Shown here: positions 1 to 11,060 of the stretch, one piece after another | How the letters are laid out: the number at the start of each line of letters is the position of its first letter | How positions within the stretch are numbered: position 1 is the first letter of the stretch | Assembly: GCA_039545275.1 (NCBI GenBank) | Contig: BCHS01000016.1 | Coordinates: 62,001 to 126,000, forward strand | DNA length: 64,000 bases | Source: Pseudomicrostroma phylloplanum | Lineage: Eukaryota; Basidiomycota; Exobasidiomycetes; Microstromatales | Reading direction: 5' to 3' | Notes under the pieces: generated by a model | What the model was told of the DNA's origin: nothing | The model's input: the letters and a program-made list of their open reading frames with translations, nothing else | Databases searched by the model: none | Program-made: the position numbers and the translations under genes

Positions 1-1
1 T

Positions 2-697
2 AGTACCCGTGCTGAGAAGATGGACAAGGAGAGGGGCGAGCAGACTAGAGCTCTTGCTGAGAAGCGAGCACAGGAGATTGGAGAGATGAGAAAGTCTCAC
101 GAGGCTGAGATTGCCAAGATCCACAAGAAGCACGACGAGGCTGTACAGCTCCTCAGTAAGAAGCAGACGGAAGCGACAAAGCAGCTCTCCTCGCTGCAGG
201 ACAAGTTCCGGGGAGTAGAGCGGGACAGGGACGAGGCGCGTCGTCGCGCCGCCGAGGTAGCCGAGGAGCTCAAGAATCTCGCAGCTGCCTCGGCCAATGG
301 CAGCAACGGCGCTTCTGGCCCTCAGCCGCCCGATGCGAGCGAGCTAGAGGTGCTGCACAGCAAGCACAATGCCCGTATGCAGACACTGGCCAAGACGCAC
401 TCGGAGCGAGTGGCTGTCCTCGAGGGCCAATTGAAGACTTCGCAGGAGAGGGTGTACAGCCTCGAGAAGGATCTCGAGGGGAAGAAAATGGAGCTGCAGT
501 TCCTCTTGCAGGAGAGTGGAGCAGGAGCGGGAGCAGCGGGAAGAAAGAGCAACGATGGCAATGGCAATGGCAATGGTACTCCGCAGATGGAGGCTGCGGC
601 CCGTGCGGACAAGTTGAGGGAGGAAATTGGAGGAATCGAGGGGAAATTGAGGGAGAGGGGCGTGCCAGTGGGGCCTGAGGCAGCTGGGAGGCAGTGA
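2..697 (+). CDS. Coiled-coil protein, C-terminal part (5' end outside window)
   Basis: The reading frame is already open at the first bases, so this is the 3' part of a gene that starts upstream; the first visible ATG at 20 need not be the start. About 230 residues are visible. They are rich in Lys, Glu, Gln and Ala with heptad-like spacing typical of a long coiled coil, broken by a Gly/Ser/Asn linker near residue 95 and an Asn/Gly repeat (GNGNGNG) near residue 185. No catalytic motif is visible. Such tails occur in cytoskeletal and tethering proteins, including CLIP-like plus-end proteins and golgins, but I cannot assign a family from this part. No intron is needed in the visible region, and the stop is TGA at 695-697. 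Confidence 0.6.
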   Translation, partial: STRAEKMDKERGEQTRALAEKRAQEIGEMRKSHEAEIAKIHKKHDEAVQLLSKKQTEATKQLSSLQDKFRGVERDRDEARRRAAEVAEELKNLAAASANGSNGASGPQPPDASELEVLHSKHNARMQTLAKTHSERVAVLEGQLKTSQERVYSLEKDLEGKKMELQFLLQESGAGAGAAGRKSNDGNGNGNGTPQMEAAARADKLREEIGGIEGKLRERGVPVGPEAAGRQ

Positions 698-1401
698 GCG
701 GAGGAGCGAGTCCGTAGACGCACTTCGGACGACCTGATCTGGTATGATCTTTCAGCCAGTCACTCCTGATACAAAGACACACGAAACTTGTTCATATTCC
801 ACCGCCTTTCGTCTTGTTACCCCCATGAGCTCAAATCAACTGGGGATCCGACTTTCAACAATCATCCTATCAATCTCTCACTGCCTGCTGCGAACCCCTG
901 CGAGACTTTGCTCTGCCAAGACATTCGACAAGCCTGTTGAGCCTTGAACCTTTTGCCTTTTGCGGCTCGAAGGGACGTCTGGTAGCCGCGGAGATACAGG
1001 GGCAGGGGATGAGGGGTTTGCCTCAGCAGCGGAGAGCAGAGAGGGGATCGCCCGCTTCGCTTGCTCGGTCTCGAGCAGCATGTTTACCCCCTGCGGAAGA
1101 GTCGACTGGCGTAGGCCGTAGCTCGTAGCTCGTAGCTTGTGGCTGGTGTGTTCTGGCTCTCAAGTGAGCAAGATCTCATCGATTGCGGCGGGCAGCGTCT
1201 GCAACTGCGCCGATCAAGTTGAACCTAGGCAAGGCAGTGTACACAACACCGTCTCCTTTCGCTTTTGCGGAGCAGTGCCTGTAATTGGGAGCGCTCAGTC
1301 GTCCTGGACGTATCGCCGCCGTAGTGTACGGTACTTCTTCAGGGAGTAGAGCGTTTCCGTTTCTGTAGGCGCGAGGTACAGGGGATGTAAAAACGTAAGC
1401 A
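698..1401. other. Intergenic region between convergent genes
   Basis: This lies between the tails of the coiled-coil gene and the ETFRF1-like gene. Only short frames without recognisable protein features occur. I see no RNA gene or mobile element; it presumably carries both 3' UTRs and termination signals. Confidence 0.5.
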
Positions 1402-1680
1402 TCACCTTGCCTTGCTCCCACCTGCTCTTTCCACCCTCCGACGCTCCCTCTCCTCCCACTCTTCCACCCTTCGCATAAACTCACCTTTATAAATCCACTC
1501 TCCCAACTTCAACCACTTCCTAACCTCTTCCTCCTCCGTAGCAGCAGCATTCCTTCTACTCGCAGCGCGTAGCTTTCCGAGAAAGTCGTACGAGGGTTCT
1601 GGGTAGTCGCGACCGAGTCTGTGGAGGCGCTTGTAGAGGTTGATGGCTGCGGGCCGGAGAGGGTGGCCGAGGGGGGGCAT
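1402..1680 (-). CDS. ETFRF1: LYR-motif protein, ETFRF1 (LYRM5)-like
   Basis: This is a 92-residue, single-exon protein of the LYR family. The N-terminal segment LYKRLHRLGRDYP (residues 15-27) closely matches the start of human ETFRF1/LYRM5, which has Lys instead of Arg in the LYR triplet and the same LGRDYP continuation. It is followed by a helical stretch ending in a WIYKGEF-like turn (about residues 62-68) and a charged C-terminal helix. In animals ETFRF1 is a mitochondrial matrix protein that binds electron-transfer flavoprotein and displaces its FAD; that role is taken from the family. The length fits LYR proteins (80-120 residues). The start is the only upstream ATG in frame. It is transcribed away from the PMI gene, with which it may share the region 1681-2730. 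Confidence 0.75.
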   Translation of the reverse strand: MPPLGHPLRPAAINLYKRLHRLGRDYPEPSYDFLGKLRAASRRNAAATEEEEVRKWLKLGEWIYKGEFMRRVEEWEERERRRVERAGGSKAR

Positions 1681-2730
1681 GCTGAGGTGGAGTGAGGGGA
1701 GGAGGGGAGGGATGGAGGGGAGGGGGAAAAAGGAACCTGTGAAGGGAGTGAGTGGAGGGTGAAGCTATCCTAATGTACACGAGCCGGGAAGCAGCAGTCA
1801 GGCCCGGAACAGGGACCGGGACCGGGACCGGAAGCGGTGGACGGCTCCGATGAACGCGACGGTGACCTTTACCTTGTTTGTTTGTTAACAACTTCTTTCC
1901 CACCCTTGGTCAACTATATAAGCAGTGGTAGTTGGCAGTCGCATTCCTCAACGACGCTCACTTCTTCCCCAACATTGCGATCCTCTGCTGAACGCTCTTG
2001 CCGCGGACGCTACCGGGTGCCAATTGCGCCCATAAGAGGTGAGTGACTCCGTTCCGTTCCAGGCGAAGGCGAGGCAAGCGCCACGTGCATCTGTAGCGTG
2101 CCTGAGGGTGGTTGACCCGCGGCAGATGTGTGTGTTACATTGTCGTCCTGCGTTCCGGTGGCTTTGTTCAACCGGAAAGACGCAGGTCAGGTCAGGTGTT
2201 ACTCCCCACAACCTCGGCCATACCAACAGCCTTCCTCGCTTGACGATACTCCCATTGACGATATCTGATTACTCTCCCATCTACTCTGCCATCGTTCTGT
2301 CTAGCTCAGCTTCAAGTTGCGTACGATCTCCTGCTCATACACCTCAAGGTTCCGTCTGACCACGCTCGGACCTCGCCCCGTGCATATCGCCTCTACAAGA
2401 GCTGAGCTCAGACATTGAGAAGCAGCACTCAGTCTTCGAGTCATCTCATTCGTCTAAACATCTCGCTCTAGTCGACCAGCAGTCGTCGTACTATTCTCCC
2501 TCAGCGTCGCCGCGCCACTCAAGGCATCTCTTCCCGCCATAGCCGCCCACTATTTACCCGAAGGGGACCACGAGGGCGATCGCCGTGACTCATACCCCAA
2601 TCCAAGCATCACATCCTCACGGCAGCGCCAGTCGTCATCGGGCTTCATCGACGTACCTCCACTGAGACGTCTCTCTGCTGTGCAAGCTCACTTCGCCCAG
2701 ACGCCCGCTCCCCCCACCGCAGCTGCGAGC
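1681..2730. promoter_or_regulatory. Divergent promoter region and PMI 5' leader
   Basis: This stretch of about 1 kb separates two genes read away from each other. It contains a TATA-like element (TATATAAG at 1915-1922) facing the PMI gene. A GTGAGT at about 2039 could begin an intron in a long 5' leader. No coding region is supported here. Confidence 0.4.
1915..1922 (+). promoter_or_regulatory. TATA-like box, PMI side
   Basis: TATATAAG sits in the divergent promoter on the strand of the PMI gene, about 0.8 kb before its ATG, so a long leader (perhaps with a leader intron near 2039) would be needed. It is assigned by sequence match only. Confidence 0.35.
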
Positions 2731-4423
2731 ATGCCCACCTCGACCTCTGCCAACAAGAGCGCCTCTGGCCCTTCTGGTCCCTTTGGAAGAGCCTTCCAGG
2801 TAGTACCGGGTGTGCAGAACTACGACTGGGGGATCACTGGCAAGAATGGAAGCTTGGTGGCCGTGTATGGGCAGGCTACTGAGCAGCTCAAGATGCAGGT
2901 AGAGGATGATAAGCCCTACGCCGAGGTGAGTCGCCATTGGGAGAGGAGCTAAAGCTGCAGAGGAGGAGCGCATGCTTACCACGCTCTCCCCCTTCCACCT
3001 TGACGGCTGCCTGGCTTCTCATCTACAGCTGTGGATGGGAACCCACCCCACTCTCCCTTCCACCATTATCCCTCCTCCCGGCTCATCATCATCCTCATCC
3101 TCGTCCAGCGGCAGCTCCTCACCGGTGACCCTGTCCTCATACCTCAATGAGTACCCTTCCCTCCTTGGTCAGAAAGTCGTAGACCGTTACGGCACAGGTC
3201 TCACCCGCGGTGGAGGCAAGACCTCCCCCGACGGGAAGCAGCAGGACGTTGGCGCTCTCCCCTTTCTCTTCAAGGTTCTCTCGGCAGGCAAAGCCCTAAG
3301 TATTCAGGCCCATCCAGACAAGGAGCTAGCAAAGAAATTGCACGAGGAGAAGCCAAAGTCGTACAAGGACGACAATCACAAGCCCGAAATGGCCATTGCC
3401 CTCACGCCCTTTGAGGGCTTCTGTGGCTTCCGACCTCTGCAGGAGATTGTGCATTTCCTCGAGGTGGTCCCGGAGCTGCGTGAGCTGGTGAGACCCTCGG
3501 ACGAGTTTCTCGCTCAAGTGGCCAAGGCTGCGAATAGCAAGAGTGGGTCCTCCTCCTCTTCAGAAGAGGAAGAGCGCAAGAAGTACCTCCGGCAGATGTT
3601 CAGTCCGCTGATGAAGGCGGACAGCAGCGATGTCGAGAAGCAAGCCAAGTCCCTCGTAGAGCGGTACAGCTCGTCATCCTCATCTGACCTAGAAGTCCCC
3701 GCGGACCTGGCCAAGCTGGTGTGCAAGCTCAACTCGCAATTCCCAGGCGACGTAGGCATCTTCTGCTCCTTCATTCTCAACGTCGTCCACCTGCATCCCG
3801 GCCAGGCCATGTTCCTCGGTGCCAACGAGCCCCACGCCTACATCCAGGGCAACATCATCGAGTGCATGGCCGCGAGCGATAATGTCGTCCGCGCGGGCCT
3901 CACACCAAAGGAGAGGGACGTGGATGTGCTGGTGGATATGCTCACCTACTCGCATGCCGGACCGGAGAAGCAGCTCCTCCGTCCTAGACAATTCCCGCCT
4001 ACAGAGGAGAGCGAAACGTACCCCTTGTACGCCAAGGAAGGAGAGGCACCTTCCCTCCTCTATGACCCGCCCATCGAGGAGTTCTCCGTCCTGGGCACAC
4101 ACCTCGCTCCAGGCCAGGTGGAGAAGCAACGCGCTCTGCAAGGCCCTTCTTTGCTCATCCACACCTCCGGCAAGGGGAAGCTGGTCGCTCATTCCCCTAC
4201 CCACGCAAATGGTAGCGGTAGCAATGACGGTACTGGTGGTGCCGGTGAAGGTGGCGAGAGCGTCATCTTCAATCTCGATGCACCGGGGAAAGTCTTTTTC
4301 GTGGGCGCAGACACGCGCGTGGACCTCTCTGCCGCCGAGGAGGACCTCGCAGAGAATCAAGAGAAGCTGGGCATCTTCAGGGCTTTCCTCGAGGTGCCTG
4401 ATTCTAGCGACGCCCGAACGTAA
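2731..4423 (+). CDS. PMI40: Mannose-6-phosphate isomerase (type I, zinc)
   Basis: The gene has two exons (2731-2925 and 3029-4423) joined in phase 0, giving a 529-residue cytosolic enzyme. It interconverts fructose-6-phosphate and mannose-6-phosphate, the entry step to GDP-mannose. The splice restores the conserved KPYAELWMGTHP segment. Other family signatures are QNYDWG near the N-terminus, ALSIQAHPDK (zinc-binding Gln/His), and the active-site region with NEPHAYIQGNIIECMAASDNVVRAGLT. The Ser-rich insertions after the WMGTHP segment and near 3545 and 3670 are lineage-specific low complexity. The start is the first in-frame ATG; the frame is open further 5' but lacks an ATG. It converges with TOA1. 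It is 20 kb from the mannose-related cluster and is probably the housekeeping copy. Confidence 0.95.
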
Positions 4424-4431
4424 CCACACGT

Positions 4432-4500
4432 TGCGCTGCGCTGCGATGGGATGGGATGGGATGCGCTGCGCTGCGCTCCTGTCTGTCTGATCTATCTATC
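4432..4500. repeat. Short tandem repeats in PMI 3' flank
   Basis: Imperfect simple repeats follow the PMI stop codon: GCTGC/GCTGCG units, then four ATGGG-like units, then GCTGCG again, then TCTG and TATC units. They lie in non-coding DNA between convergent genes. No function is suggested by the sequence. Confidence 0.7.
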
Positions 4501-4999
4501 AGCTTTTGCTTTTTGTTTTCAAAATCTAATTACTGTTACAAAGTGAGCGGATGACTGACTGGCTGGCTGAAAAGACAAGAGAGAATGGAGTCACTGTCCC
4601 TATTCGGCTTTGAATGAGGGGAACAGCGAGGAGGAGTGGTAGAGAAAGATGACCAGCATGCATGGGGAAAGTGAAGACGAGATGTGGCTGGTCGGTTCGT
4701 CGAGGGAGGAAGGAAGAGAGGGAGCGGGAGAGGGAGGGGGCGGCGCATTGAGCTTAGATTGGGCCTGTGGCTGCTAAAAAGCGGGACGGAAGCTGTCCGC
4801 CAGGGAAAGCCTGCCTGACAGGCAAGCAAGCAAGGTATCGCATCACCCTGTCCATCCTTGTCATTTTGTCTCTTGCGAGTATTGCGAGTAGGTCGTTTGG
4901 AAGGCGTCTCATCTGAAGAGGAAGAGACAACTGTCCCGTTGTTTCTTTTCTCCCGTTCCGCCTCCTCCTCCCATCGACGACGAGAGTAGCCTATCGGGC
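4501..4999. other. Intergenic region, PMI-TOA1 convergent tails
   Basis: This is non-coding DNA between two converging genes. Only shadow frames and purine-rich tracts are visible. It presumably carries the 3' UTRs. Confidence 0.5.
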
Positions 5000-6096
5000 T
5001 CACCACTCGAATTCGGTATTGCATCGCGAGAAGAGATAGTCCCGTCCATCGATGTTGGCAACGCCGTCGCGGAGGATGCACTTCCACCTGTTCCTGACTC
5101 GATTAACCTGTGAGAGGTGGGCGGAGAGAGAATGGGCCAAGCGTTGAGGTCAGAAGAGTCAGCATGATGGGGCGCTGGCTGCTGCAACTCTTTTCCTGAG
5201 GCGAAGGTACTCACCTTGTCATACAAGCATAGCACCGTATCTCCATCAAGCGCCTCTCCACCACCTTCTCCAGCCGCATGGTCCTCATCGTCCGAATCGT
5301 CCAGGTCGCTACCGATCTCATCGCTGTTGCTCTCTGGCTGCTTGCGCTTCTCCCCCGCCTTTTGACTCCCAGCTGGTCCCCCCTCGTCGACCCCAGCAGC
5401 GCCATCTGCGGCGCTGTCGTGCCCATTGGAGCGGGCGTGGGTGGCGTCGTGTCCACCCTCTGTCCGGCGGGCTTTACTGCTCCCACTCCCGCTACCACTA
5501 CCGCCGGCTGCTCCAGAGAAGGACGAAGCGGCGCCAGCAGCAGCAGCGTCAGCGGCTTGTGCTCCACTAGAAGACCCCTCCCCGGCATTATCAGCCAGCT
5601 TGGGCTTGACGTCGTCTGCGCCCTTCTTGTCCTCTGCTGCTGAGCCGTTCACCGCTGGACGACGAGGTGCCCTAGGAGGGGCAGCTGCGCCTTCGAAGTC
5701 TGTTACGCCCGTGGCTACTAGACGTGCCTCCCAGGACTGATCGTTGCACAAGGAGCGGTAAGCAAGGGAGAAACGAGGGCAGACGAGAAGATCAGTACTG
5801 CGTGATATGGAAGAGCGCCCCAGCCCGCGAGCAAACGCACCCTCTGCAGTTCCTCCAAGACCTCCTTTTCGATTCCCATTTCCTCAAAGTCCTGTCGTAC
5901 ATTGGCAATCACATCGTCAATCACCGCTCGATATGTACCAGACTGACAGGAGAGGGGCGTACAAAAGGAAAGGGCGAAGAAGGACAGATGTGAGCTCGCT
6001 ACTCGACTGACTTGCCTCCACACCAAGACCAATTCCCACATCCGCACACGAGGGGTTCATGCCTCAATGAATGCTCACCACAATCTTGTTGCTCAT
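5000..6096 (-). CDS. TOA1: Transcription factor IIA large subunit (alpha/beta)
   Basis: There are four exons on the minus strand: 6096-6079, 5942-5841, 5736-5215 and 5107-5000, all joined in phase 0, giving 249 residues. Exon 1 codes only six residues (MSNKIV). Exon 2 gives the conserved four-helix-bundle segment starting SGTYRAVIDDVIANV. Exon 3 starts with SWEARLVATGVTDFEG, then a long Gly/Ala/Ser/Asp linker, and ends at CLYDK. Exon 4 starts VNRVRNRWKC and ends NTEFEW, the beta-barrel strand region that pairs with Toa2 and contacts TBP and DNA. TFIIA stabilises TBP on the TATA box in RNA polymerase II initiation. Both conserved ends are present and the disordered middle is typical, so the gene looks intact. 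Confidence 0.93.
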
Positions 6097-6760
6097 CTCG
6101 ACGACGACAAGTGTGGCTCTCTATGCGACGCTGGACTCTTGGCCGCCTCGGTCACAGAGACGAGTAGACACTTGACTGGCTGGCTCTGCTGCTTAGCTCC
6201 GGGCTTGCAGGCAGGGACGCGGACAGACAGGCAGGCAGGCGTGAGATCTCGCACACGCAAGCGCCACTGGCTTCGATGCAGGCGAGGCTAGAAGCTGATG
6301 AAGACTGCTACGGCAACGTCAATGCTGGGCTGAGCGCAAGTTGCGAGGTGGTAGTGTGGTGAGGGGAGATGGTGAGGCTGCCTTTATATACTCTAGCACA
6401 AGGGGTGCGACTTGGCCTTGGTCCGTGGCGTGGGCGCACTCACTGGGTCAGTGCGCGGTGCTCCTGCCCTGCATGGCGGGAGGGAGGGCTACTCAGCGTG
6501 TGCATGGCTGTAAGATAGGACGCTGCTACAAGGTGACAGTGATAGCTGGAGCAGACACATGGCAAGAGAGCAAGCAGCCAGGACAATGTCTAGATGGTGA
6601 TCTGAGTAGTGCTAGTGATTGTACGGAGCAGGCAAAGGTGCATGCCAGTAGGAAAATGGACAACAAAAAGTATGAGACGTGCAAGCTACTTCACCTCCCG
6701 CTCCTTCTCTTCCCACTTTGGCTCTTCCTCTTCTTTCTTTCTTTTCTCTCATCTAAGACT
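6097..6760. other. Intergenic region between TOA1 and Lon
   Basis: This is the upstream region of TOA1 and the 3' flank of the Lon gene, both on the minus strand. A TTTATATA stretch is present near 6381. No coding region, tRNA or repeat is supported. Confidence 0.45.
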
Positions 6761-9700
6761 TCAATTCACAGGCTGGTCCTTGTTGGCTCCATCCTCCCCC
6801 TTGGTGGGCTCAGGTGCCGATGAACTCGAAGAAGAGGAAGTCTGTGCGTCCCTCTCCCTCTGTTCCTCCTCCTTCCTCTCCTTCTCCTCACTCTCCTCTT
6901 CAGCCTTCATCTCCCTCGCCCTCTCACTCCAAGCTCCCTCTCCAAAGGCCACTTCCAATGCACTCCAGACGTTGCCCACATAGTGGATCTCCATTGCCTT
7001 TCGCACATTCTCCGGGACGTCCATTTCCACGTTGGACCGATTGGCAAGAGGGAGGATGAGCGTCTTGATCCCTGAGCGATGAGCAGCGAGGAGCTTCTCC
7101 TTGAGTCCACCCACGGGGAGAACCATCCCCCGCAGGGAAACCTCACCGGTCATGGCCAGGTCTGCCTTGATCTGCTTGTTGGTCAACAAGCTCGTCAGAG
7201 ACACCACAAATGCCACACCTGCGCTGGGGCCCTCTTTGCCAATGGACCCTTCGGGCATATGCAAATGGACATTGCGTCCTTCTAGGATGTTCGTCTTCTC
7301 GTCGGGAGCAAGGCCTAGGGAGTGGCCGTTGGACTTGAGGAAGGAGAGGGCAATGTTGGCCGACTCCTTGATCACCTCGCCCAGCTTACCAGTAAGCTGG
7401 ATAGACCCGCCGGAACCCTCCTTGGAAGGCAGCAGAGTCGTCTCGATGGGCATTAGGGAGCCGGAGCCATTGCCTAGATAGCCAAGACCATTGGCAACAC
7501 CTGATGGCATGTTGCGGGAGAAGAGGCGGTCCTTGAAGTGGGCCGGGGGACCCAGGTACTCCTTGAGTGACTCGATGGTAATCGTCACATTCACGGAAGG
7601 GGGCACCTCCATTGGCTTCCTCTCCTCCGTGGTGGTCTTGGGCGGTGGGGAAGGGGGAGCATCTCGAGCAGGGACCTTGTTGTCTGCCTCTGCCTCACTG
7701 GGCTCATTCTGGCCAGCAATGCTAGACACCTTTGAGTCCGAGGGCGTCGGCGGTGGCACCACGCTCTGCGCATTGCTCTCGCTTCCACCAGCCACCTTGT
7801 TCGGGTCTACCTCCTCCGAAGCGGGCTGCAGCTCGCCCTTTGGCTCAGGGAAGACAGTCTCGCCATGCTCCTTTACAATGTTGAAAGCAATCTTGCGGTA
7901 CACCTTCTCCAGCAACTTTCTCAGCGATCGAACACCACTCTCACGAGCGTGGTTCTTGATCAAGAACTCGATAGTCTGGTCAGGGAGCGTGATGTTGGCG
8001 TTCTTGAGACCAGAAGCCTCCTTGGCTTGCGGGGCCAGGTAGCCCTTGGCAATGTGCCTCTTCTCCTCTGCAGTGTAAGACGACACTTCGATCACCTCCA
8101 TTCGGTCGAGGAGCGGTTGCGGGATGGTATCCAGTGTGTTGGCAGTGCACACAAATAGTACCCTCGAGAGGTCCACAGGTACGTCCATGTAGTGGTCGAG
8201 GAAAGAGCCGTTCTGCTCCGGGTCTAGCATCTCCAAGAGGGCTGACGAGGGATCACCATTGTGGCCTCTGCCGATCTTGTCTACTTCATCGATGAGCACA
8301 AGAGGATTCTCTGTGCCCACCTTCTTCAGAGCTTGGATCGCCTTACCGGGCATAGCTCCAACATATGTCCTTCGGTGACCCTTGATCTCGGCTACATCGG
8401 ACAGACCTCCTACGGAAAAGCGGAAGAACTGGCGATCCAGCGCCCGGGAGATCGACTTTCCGATGGAAGTCTTACCCACTCCCGGAGGTCCGACCAAGCA
8501 GATGATCTTACCCTGGACTGTACCGCGCAGTTTGCCGACTGCCAGGAACTCCAGAATGCGGTCCTTAACGTCCTTCAGGCCGTAGTGGTCATCGTCAAGC
8601 ACTGTGGTGGCATTCGCGATCGAATAATTTTCGGGCGAGTGGACGCCCCACGGGATGTTTGTCAACCACTCTAGGTAGCCTCTTGTGACGTTGAACTCGC
8701 TAGCAGCCGGCTCTAGAGTCTGCAGCTTGCTCAGCTCCTCGTCAAAGACCTTCCTGACCGCCTCTGGCATCTTGAGGCTAGCAGCCTTCTCCTTGAACTT
8801 CTCAACCATCTTGTCCTTGCCATCCGACTCGATGCCGAGTTCCTTCTTGATACCCTTGAGCTGCTCGTTGAGGAAGTACTCGCGCTGACGCTTCTGGATC
8901 TTATCCTCGACATCCTTGCTGATCTTCTTTTGCAGCTGCGCGTTCATGAGCTCCTTCTTCAAAACCACCAGGGCCTTTTGAAGTCGCTCTTCCACGTCCA
9001 GAGCTTCCAGCACATCTTGCAGCTCGCCCACCTCACCTGAGCTGACAGCAGCAGCAAAGTCGGCTAGCTTTTCTGGCTCCTCAAAGACGTTGCCGGCACC
9101 CTGTGCAATCGAAAAGTTGGCAATCTGGTCACGGAACAGCGGGTTGAGGGTAGCGATGTCCTTGAACACGGAGATGAGCTCCGACTTGATGGCTCGCACG
9201 ACCTGCGAGTCCTTGGGGTAAGGCTTGGCGTCCAGGTTGGAGACATTCACGAGAGATACGGGGTAATTGCGGAGGAAGCTCGTCTGGTAAGGAGCGCCAT
9301 GTGAGGGGATATGCTCGGCAGGGGAGCCCTTGGCTGCTGCTTCGGCATCTGAAGGATCCTTGGAAACCACGACACCAGCATCGGTGTCCTGGTGAGCGCC
9401 ATCGTCCTTGGGGGTGAGGTTGCCGCCAGCATGCTGGGGCGAGCCGTGAGCTGGAAGAAGCTCATCGATGCGAATCCTTCGATGCGGGTATAGGACGGCT
9501 GTCAGGCCCTCGCTGTCATCGTCCTTTGCCTCGCCGTCTCCCGATTTGGCGTCCTTCTTTGAAGACTGCGCTGAGAAGACGCTAGTGATCTGAGCGAACA
9601 CTCCTGTCCTGTGGACCTTGTCGAGATTCTCAATAGTATCCGCATCACCCTCCTCGTCCTTCAGCAGGAAAGCTCCAATGTATGGCTGACCACGCTTGAG

Positions 9701-10360
9701 CGACTCCTTGATCGCTGCACAGACGTGAGGATCTTTGATGACGACTGCCTTGTAAAAGCCAGGGAAGAGGGGTCGGCGAGTGATAGGGAGGGCGAGGACT
9801 TGCGGGTAGACGGAGGGTACCGTGGGGGAGGTGAGCTGTCGAGACGAAGACGATTCGGATGAAGGAGAGCCTGAGCCAGATCCACCTTCTGAGCCATCGC
9901 CGCCCGAGGCTCCTCCAGCTGCTGCCCCATTCGCAGCAGAGGAAGCGCCAACCCCGTCTGCAGCGGAGGACGATGACGATGATTTGGTCTCGGCTTCCTT
10001 GTCCTTGATCTTTTCCGCGCTCTTGCCCTCTTCTGCCTCATCCACGTCTTCCTCTTCTCCTTCCTCGCCCTCCCTGTAGGCTCCTTTGCCTTTGGAACGA
10101 GGCTGCAAGGCTAGGGGAGAGGTGACAAAGTGGCGGCTAGTGGCGGTGAGGGTAGGTGGCTGGAGCCGCGCTGCGATGGGTAGACCGCGCTGAGAGAGTA
10201 ATGATGGAGCGCGAGGTGACGAATGTATCGGCCTGGAGGGGGAGGTAAGGAAGGCCGAGGAGGTGGCTCGTGATGATGAGGAGGCACACGAGGAGGAAGA
10301 TGTGAGGGGGTGGCCAATGGGGCGCCTTGTTCTAGACGAGATGCGAGCTGCTGGCAGCAT
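6761..10360 (-). CDS. PIM1: Mitochondrial Lon protease
   Basis: This is a single-exon gene of 1,199 residues encoding an ATP-dependent serine protease of the mitochondrial matrix that degrades misfolded and oxidised proteins. The order is: an Arg/Ser-rich presequence; an acidic Ser/Gly-rich linker; the Lon N-terminal substrate domain beginning near [17 protein letters not shown]; the AAA+ module with Walker [10 protein letters not shown] (about residue 620) and Walker [12 protein letters not shown]; then the protease domain with catalytic Ser in EGPSAGVAF (about 1045) and catalytic Lys in [11 protein letters not shown] (about 1088). The Ser-Lys spacing fits the family. The start [13 protein letters not shown] was chosen because it opens a mitochondrial-type presequence; in-frame codons continue upstream to 10639 but look like leader. 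Pro/Ser-rich inserts lengthen it relative to human LONP1 (959 residues). Confidence 0.95.
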   Translation of the reverse strand: MLPAARISSRTRRPIGHPLTSSSSCASSSSRATSSAFLTSPSRPIHSSPRAPSLLSQRGLPIAARLQPPTLTATSRHFVTSPLALQPRSKGKGAYREGEEGEEEDVDEAEEGKSAEKIKDKEAETKSSSSSSAADGVGASSAANGAAAGGASGGDGSEGGSGSGSPSSESSSSRQLTSPTVPSVYPQVLALPITRRPLFPGFYKAVVIKDPHVCAAIKESLKRGQPYIGAFLLKDEEGDADTIENLDKVHRTGVFAQITSVFSAQSSKKDAKSGDGEAKDDDSEGLTAVLYPHRRIRIDELLPAHGSPQHAGGNLTPKDDGAHQDTDAGVVVSKDPSDAEAAAKGSPAEHIPSHGAPYQTSFLRNYPVSLVNVSNLDAKPYPKDSQVVRAIKSELISVFKDIATLNPLFRDQIANFSIAQGAGNVFEEPEKLADFAAAVSSGEVGELQDVLEALDVEERLQKALVVLKKELMNAQLQKKISKDVEDKIQKRQREYFLNEQLKGIKKELGIESDGKDKMVEKFKEKAASLKMPEAVRKVFDEELSKLQTLEPAASEFNVTRGYLEWLTNIPWGVHSPENYSIANATTVLDDDHYGLKDVKDRILEFLAVGKLRGTVQGKIICLVGPPGVGKTSIGKSISRALDRQFFRFSVGGLSDVAEIKGHRRTYVGAMPGKAIQALKKVGTENPLVLIDEVDKIGRGHNGDPSSALLEMLDPEQNGSFLDHYMDVPVDLSRVLFVCTANTLDTIPQPLLDRMEVIEVSSYTAEEKRHIAKGYLAPQAKEASGLKNANITLPDQTIEFLIKNHARESGVRSLRKLLEKVYRKIAFNIVKEHGETVFPEPKGELQPASEEVDPNKVAGGSESNAQSVVPPPTPSDSKVSSIAGQNEPSEAEADNKVPARDAPPSPPPKTTTEERKPMEVPPSVNVTITIESLKEYLGPPAHFKDRLFSRNMPSGVANGLGYLGNGSGSLMPIETTLLPSKEGSGGSIQLTGKLGEVIKESANIALSFLKSNGHSLGLAPDEKTNILEGRNVHLHMPEGSIGKEGPSAGVAFVVSLTSLLTNKQIKADLAMTGEVSLRGMVLPVGGLKEKLLAAHRSGIKTLILPLANRSNVEMDVPENVRKAMEIHYVGNVWSALEVAFGEGAWSERAREMKAEEESEEKERKEEEQRERDAQTSSSSSSSAPEPTKGEDGANKDQPVN

Positions 10361-11060
10361 CTTGGCGCCACTGTTGAAGGGAATGGAGGATGTAGAGGGC
10401 AAGGAGAGGTGAGTGTGTGTGTGTATCTCCTGACTATCAAGAAGGTGGCGAGAGGATGTTGCTGTGGTAGGTAAGGTAGTGTGATCGGTGGTGGTGTTGA
10501 AGGCGAGGTCGATGCGGAAAGGAATACGTCCAGGTCCTCCTTGGCGGCGATTCTTCCAGACTGTGTGGAGCTGGGCGGGACTGACGCAAGCGCTTTTGGG
10601 CGGATGCCTCTGCTGAGTCAAGAACAGGCGCGCCTGCACCTCCTTACGCGCGTGGCTCTACAGGTTGGACTAGGAGCGCCGCCCGTACCTCCGGAGGGGC
10701 ACGACCACCCGCGGTAGGCACCTTGGGGGGGGTATGGTCCGGTCCCAGTGGTCGTGATGAGCCGCCGAGAGCAGGGCGCCCCGGCTGCTGCTCACGTTTG
10801 TCGCCGATGTTGCAGAGTACTGCTGCTATAATGGCACTACGGCCGAGCAGCCACAGAGAGAAGGGCGGGCGCAGGAACACAATCTACGGCTAGAAACACG
10901 ATGAGGCACGGGATGCAGGCACCGCTGGCCCCTACGGCTCAGGGCAGGGGCACCACCCGTTTTCCCTTGGCCCAGCCAGGTCAGACCTTCTTTGCTGGAG
11001 TAATAACACATTCCACCTTGCTCACTCTCCGGCGACCTGCCAGTTCACTAATGCGCAAAC
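10361..11060. promoter_or_regulatory. Divergent promoter region, Lon / coiled-coil gene
   Basis: About 700 bases lie between two genes read outward. No TATA box is obvious close to either start. A run of eight G residues lies near 10725. No coding region is supported. Confidence 0.4.

Noticed and set aside
3689..4429. Long open frame on the minus strand opposite phosphomannose isomerase
   Set aside because: It is the antisense shadow of a secure PMI exon, with no domain features and no promoter.
10361..10639. Upstream extension of the Lon reading frame
   Set aside because: The extra 93 residues do not look like part of Lon, while the ATG at 10360 opens a clear mitochondrial presequence.
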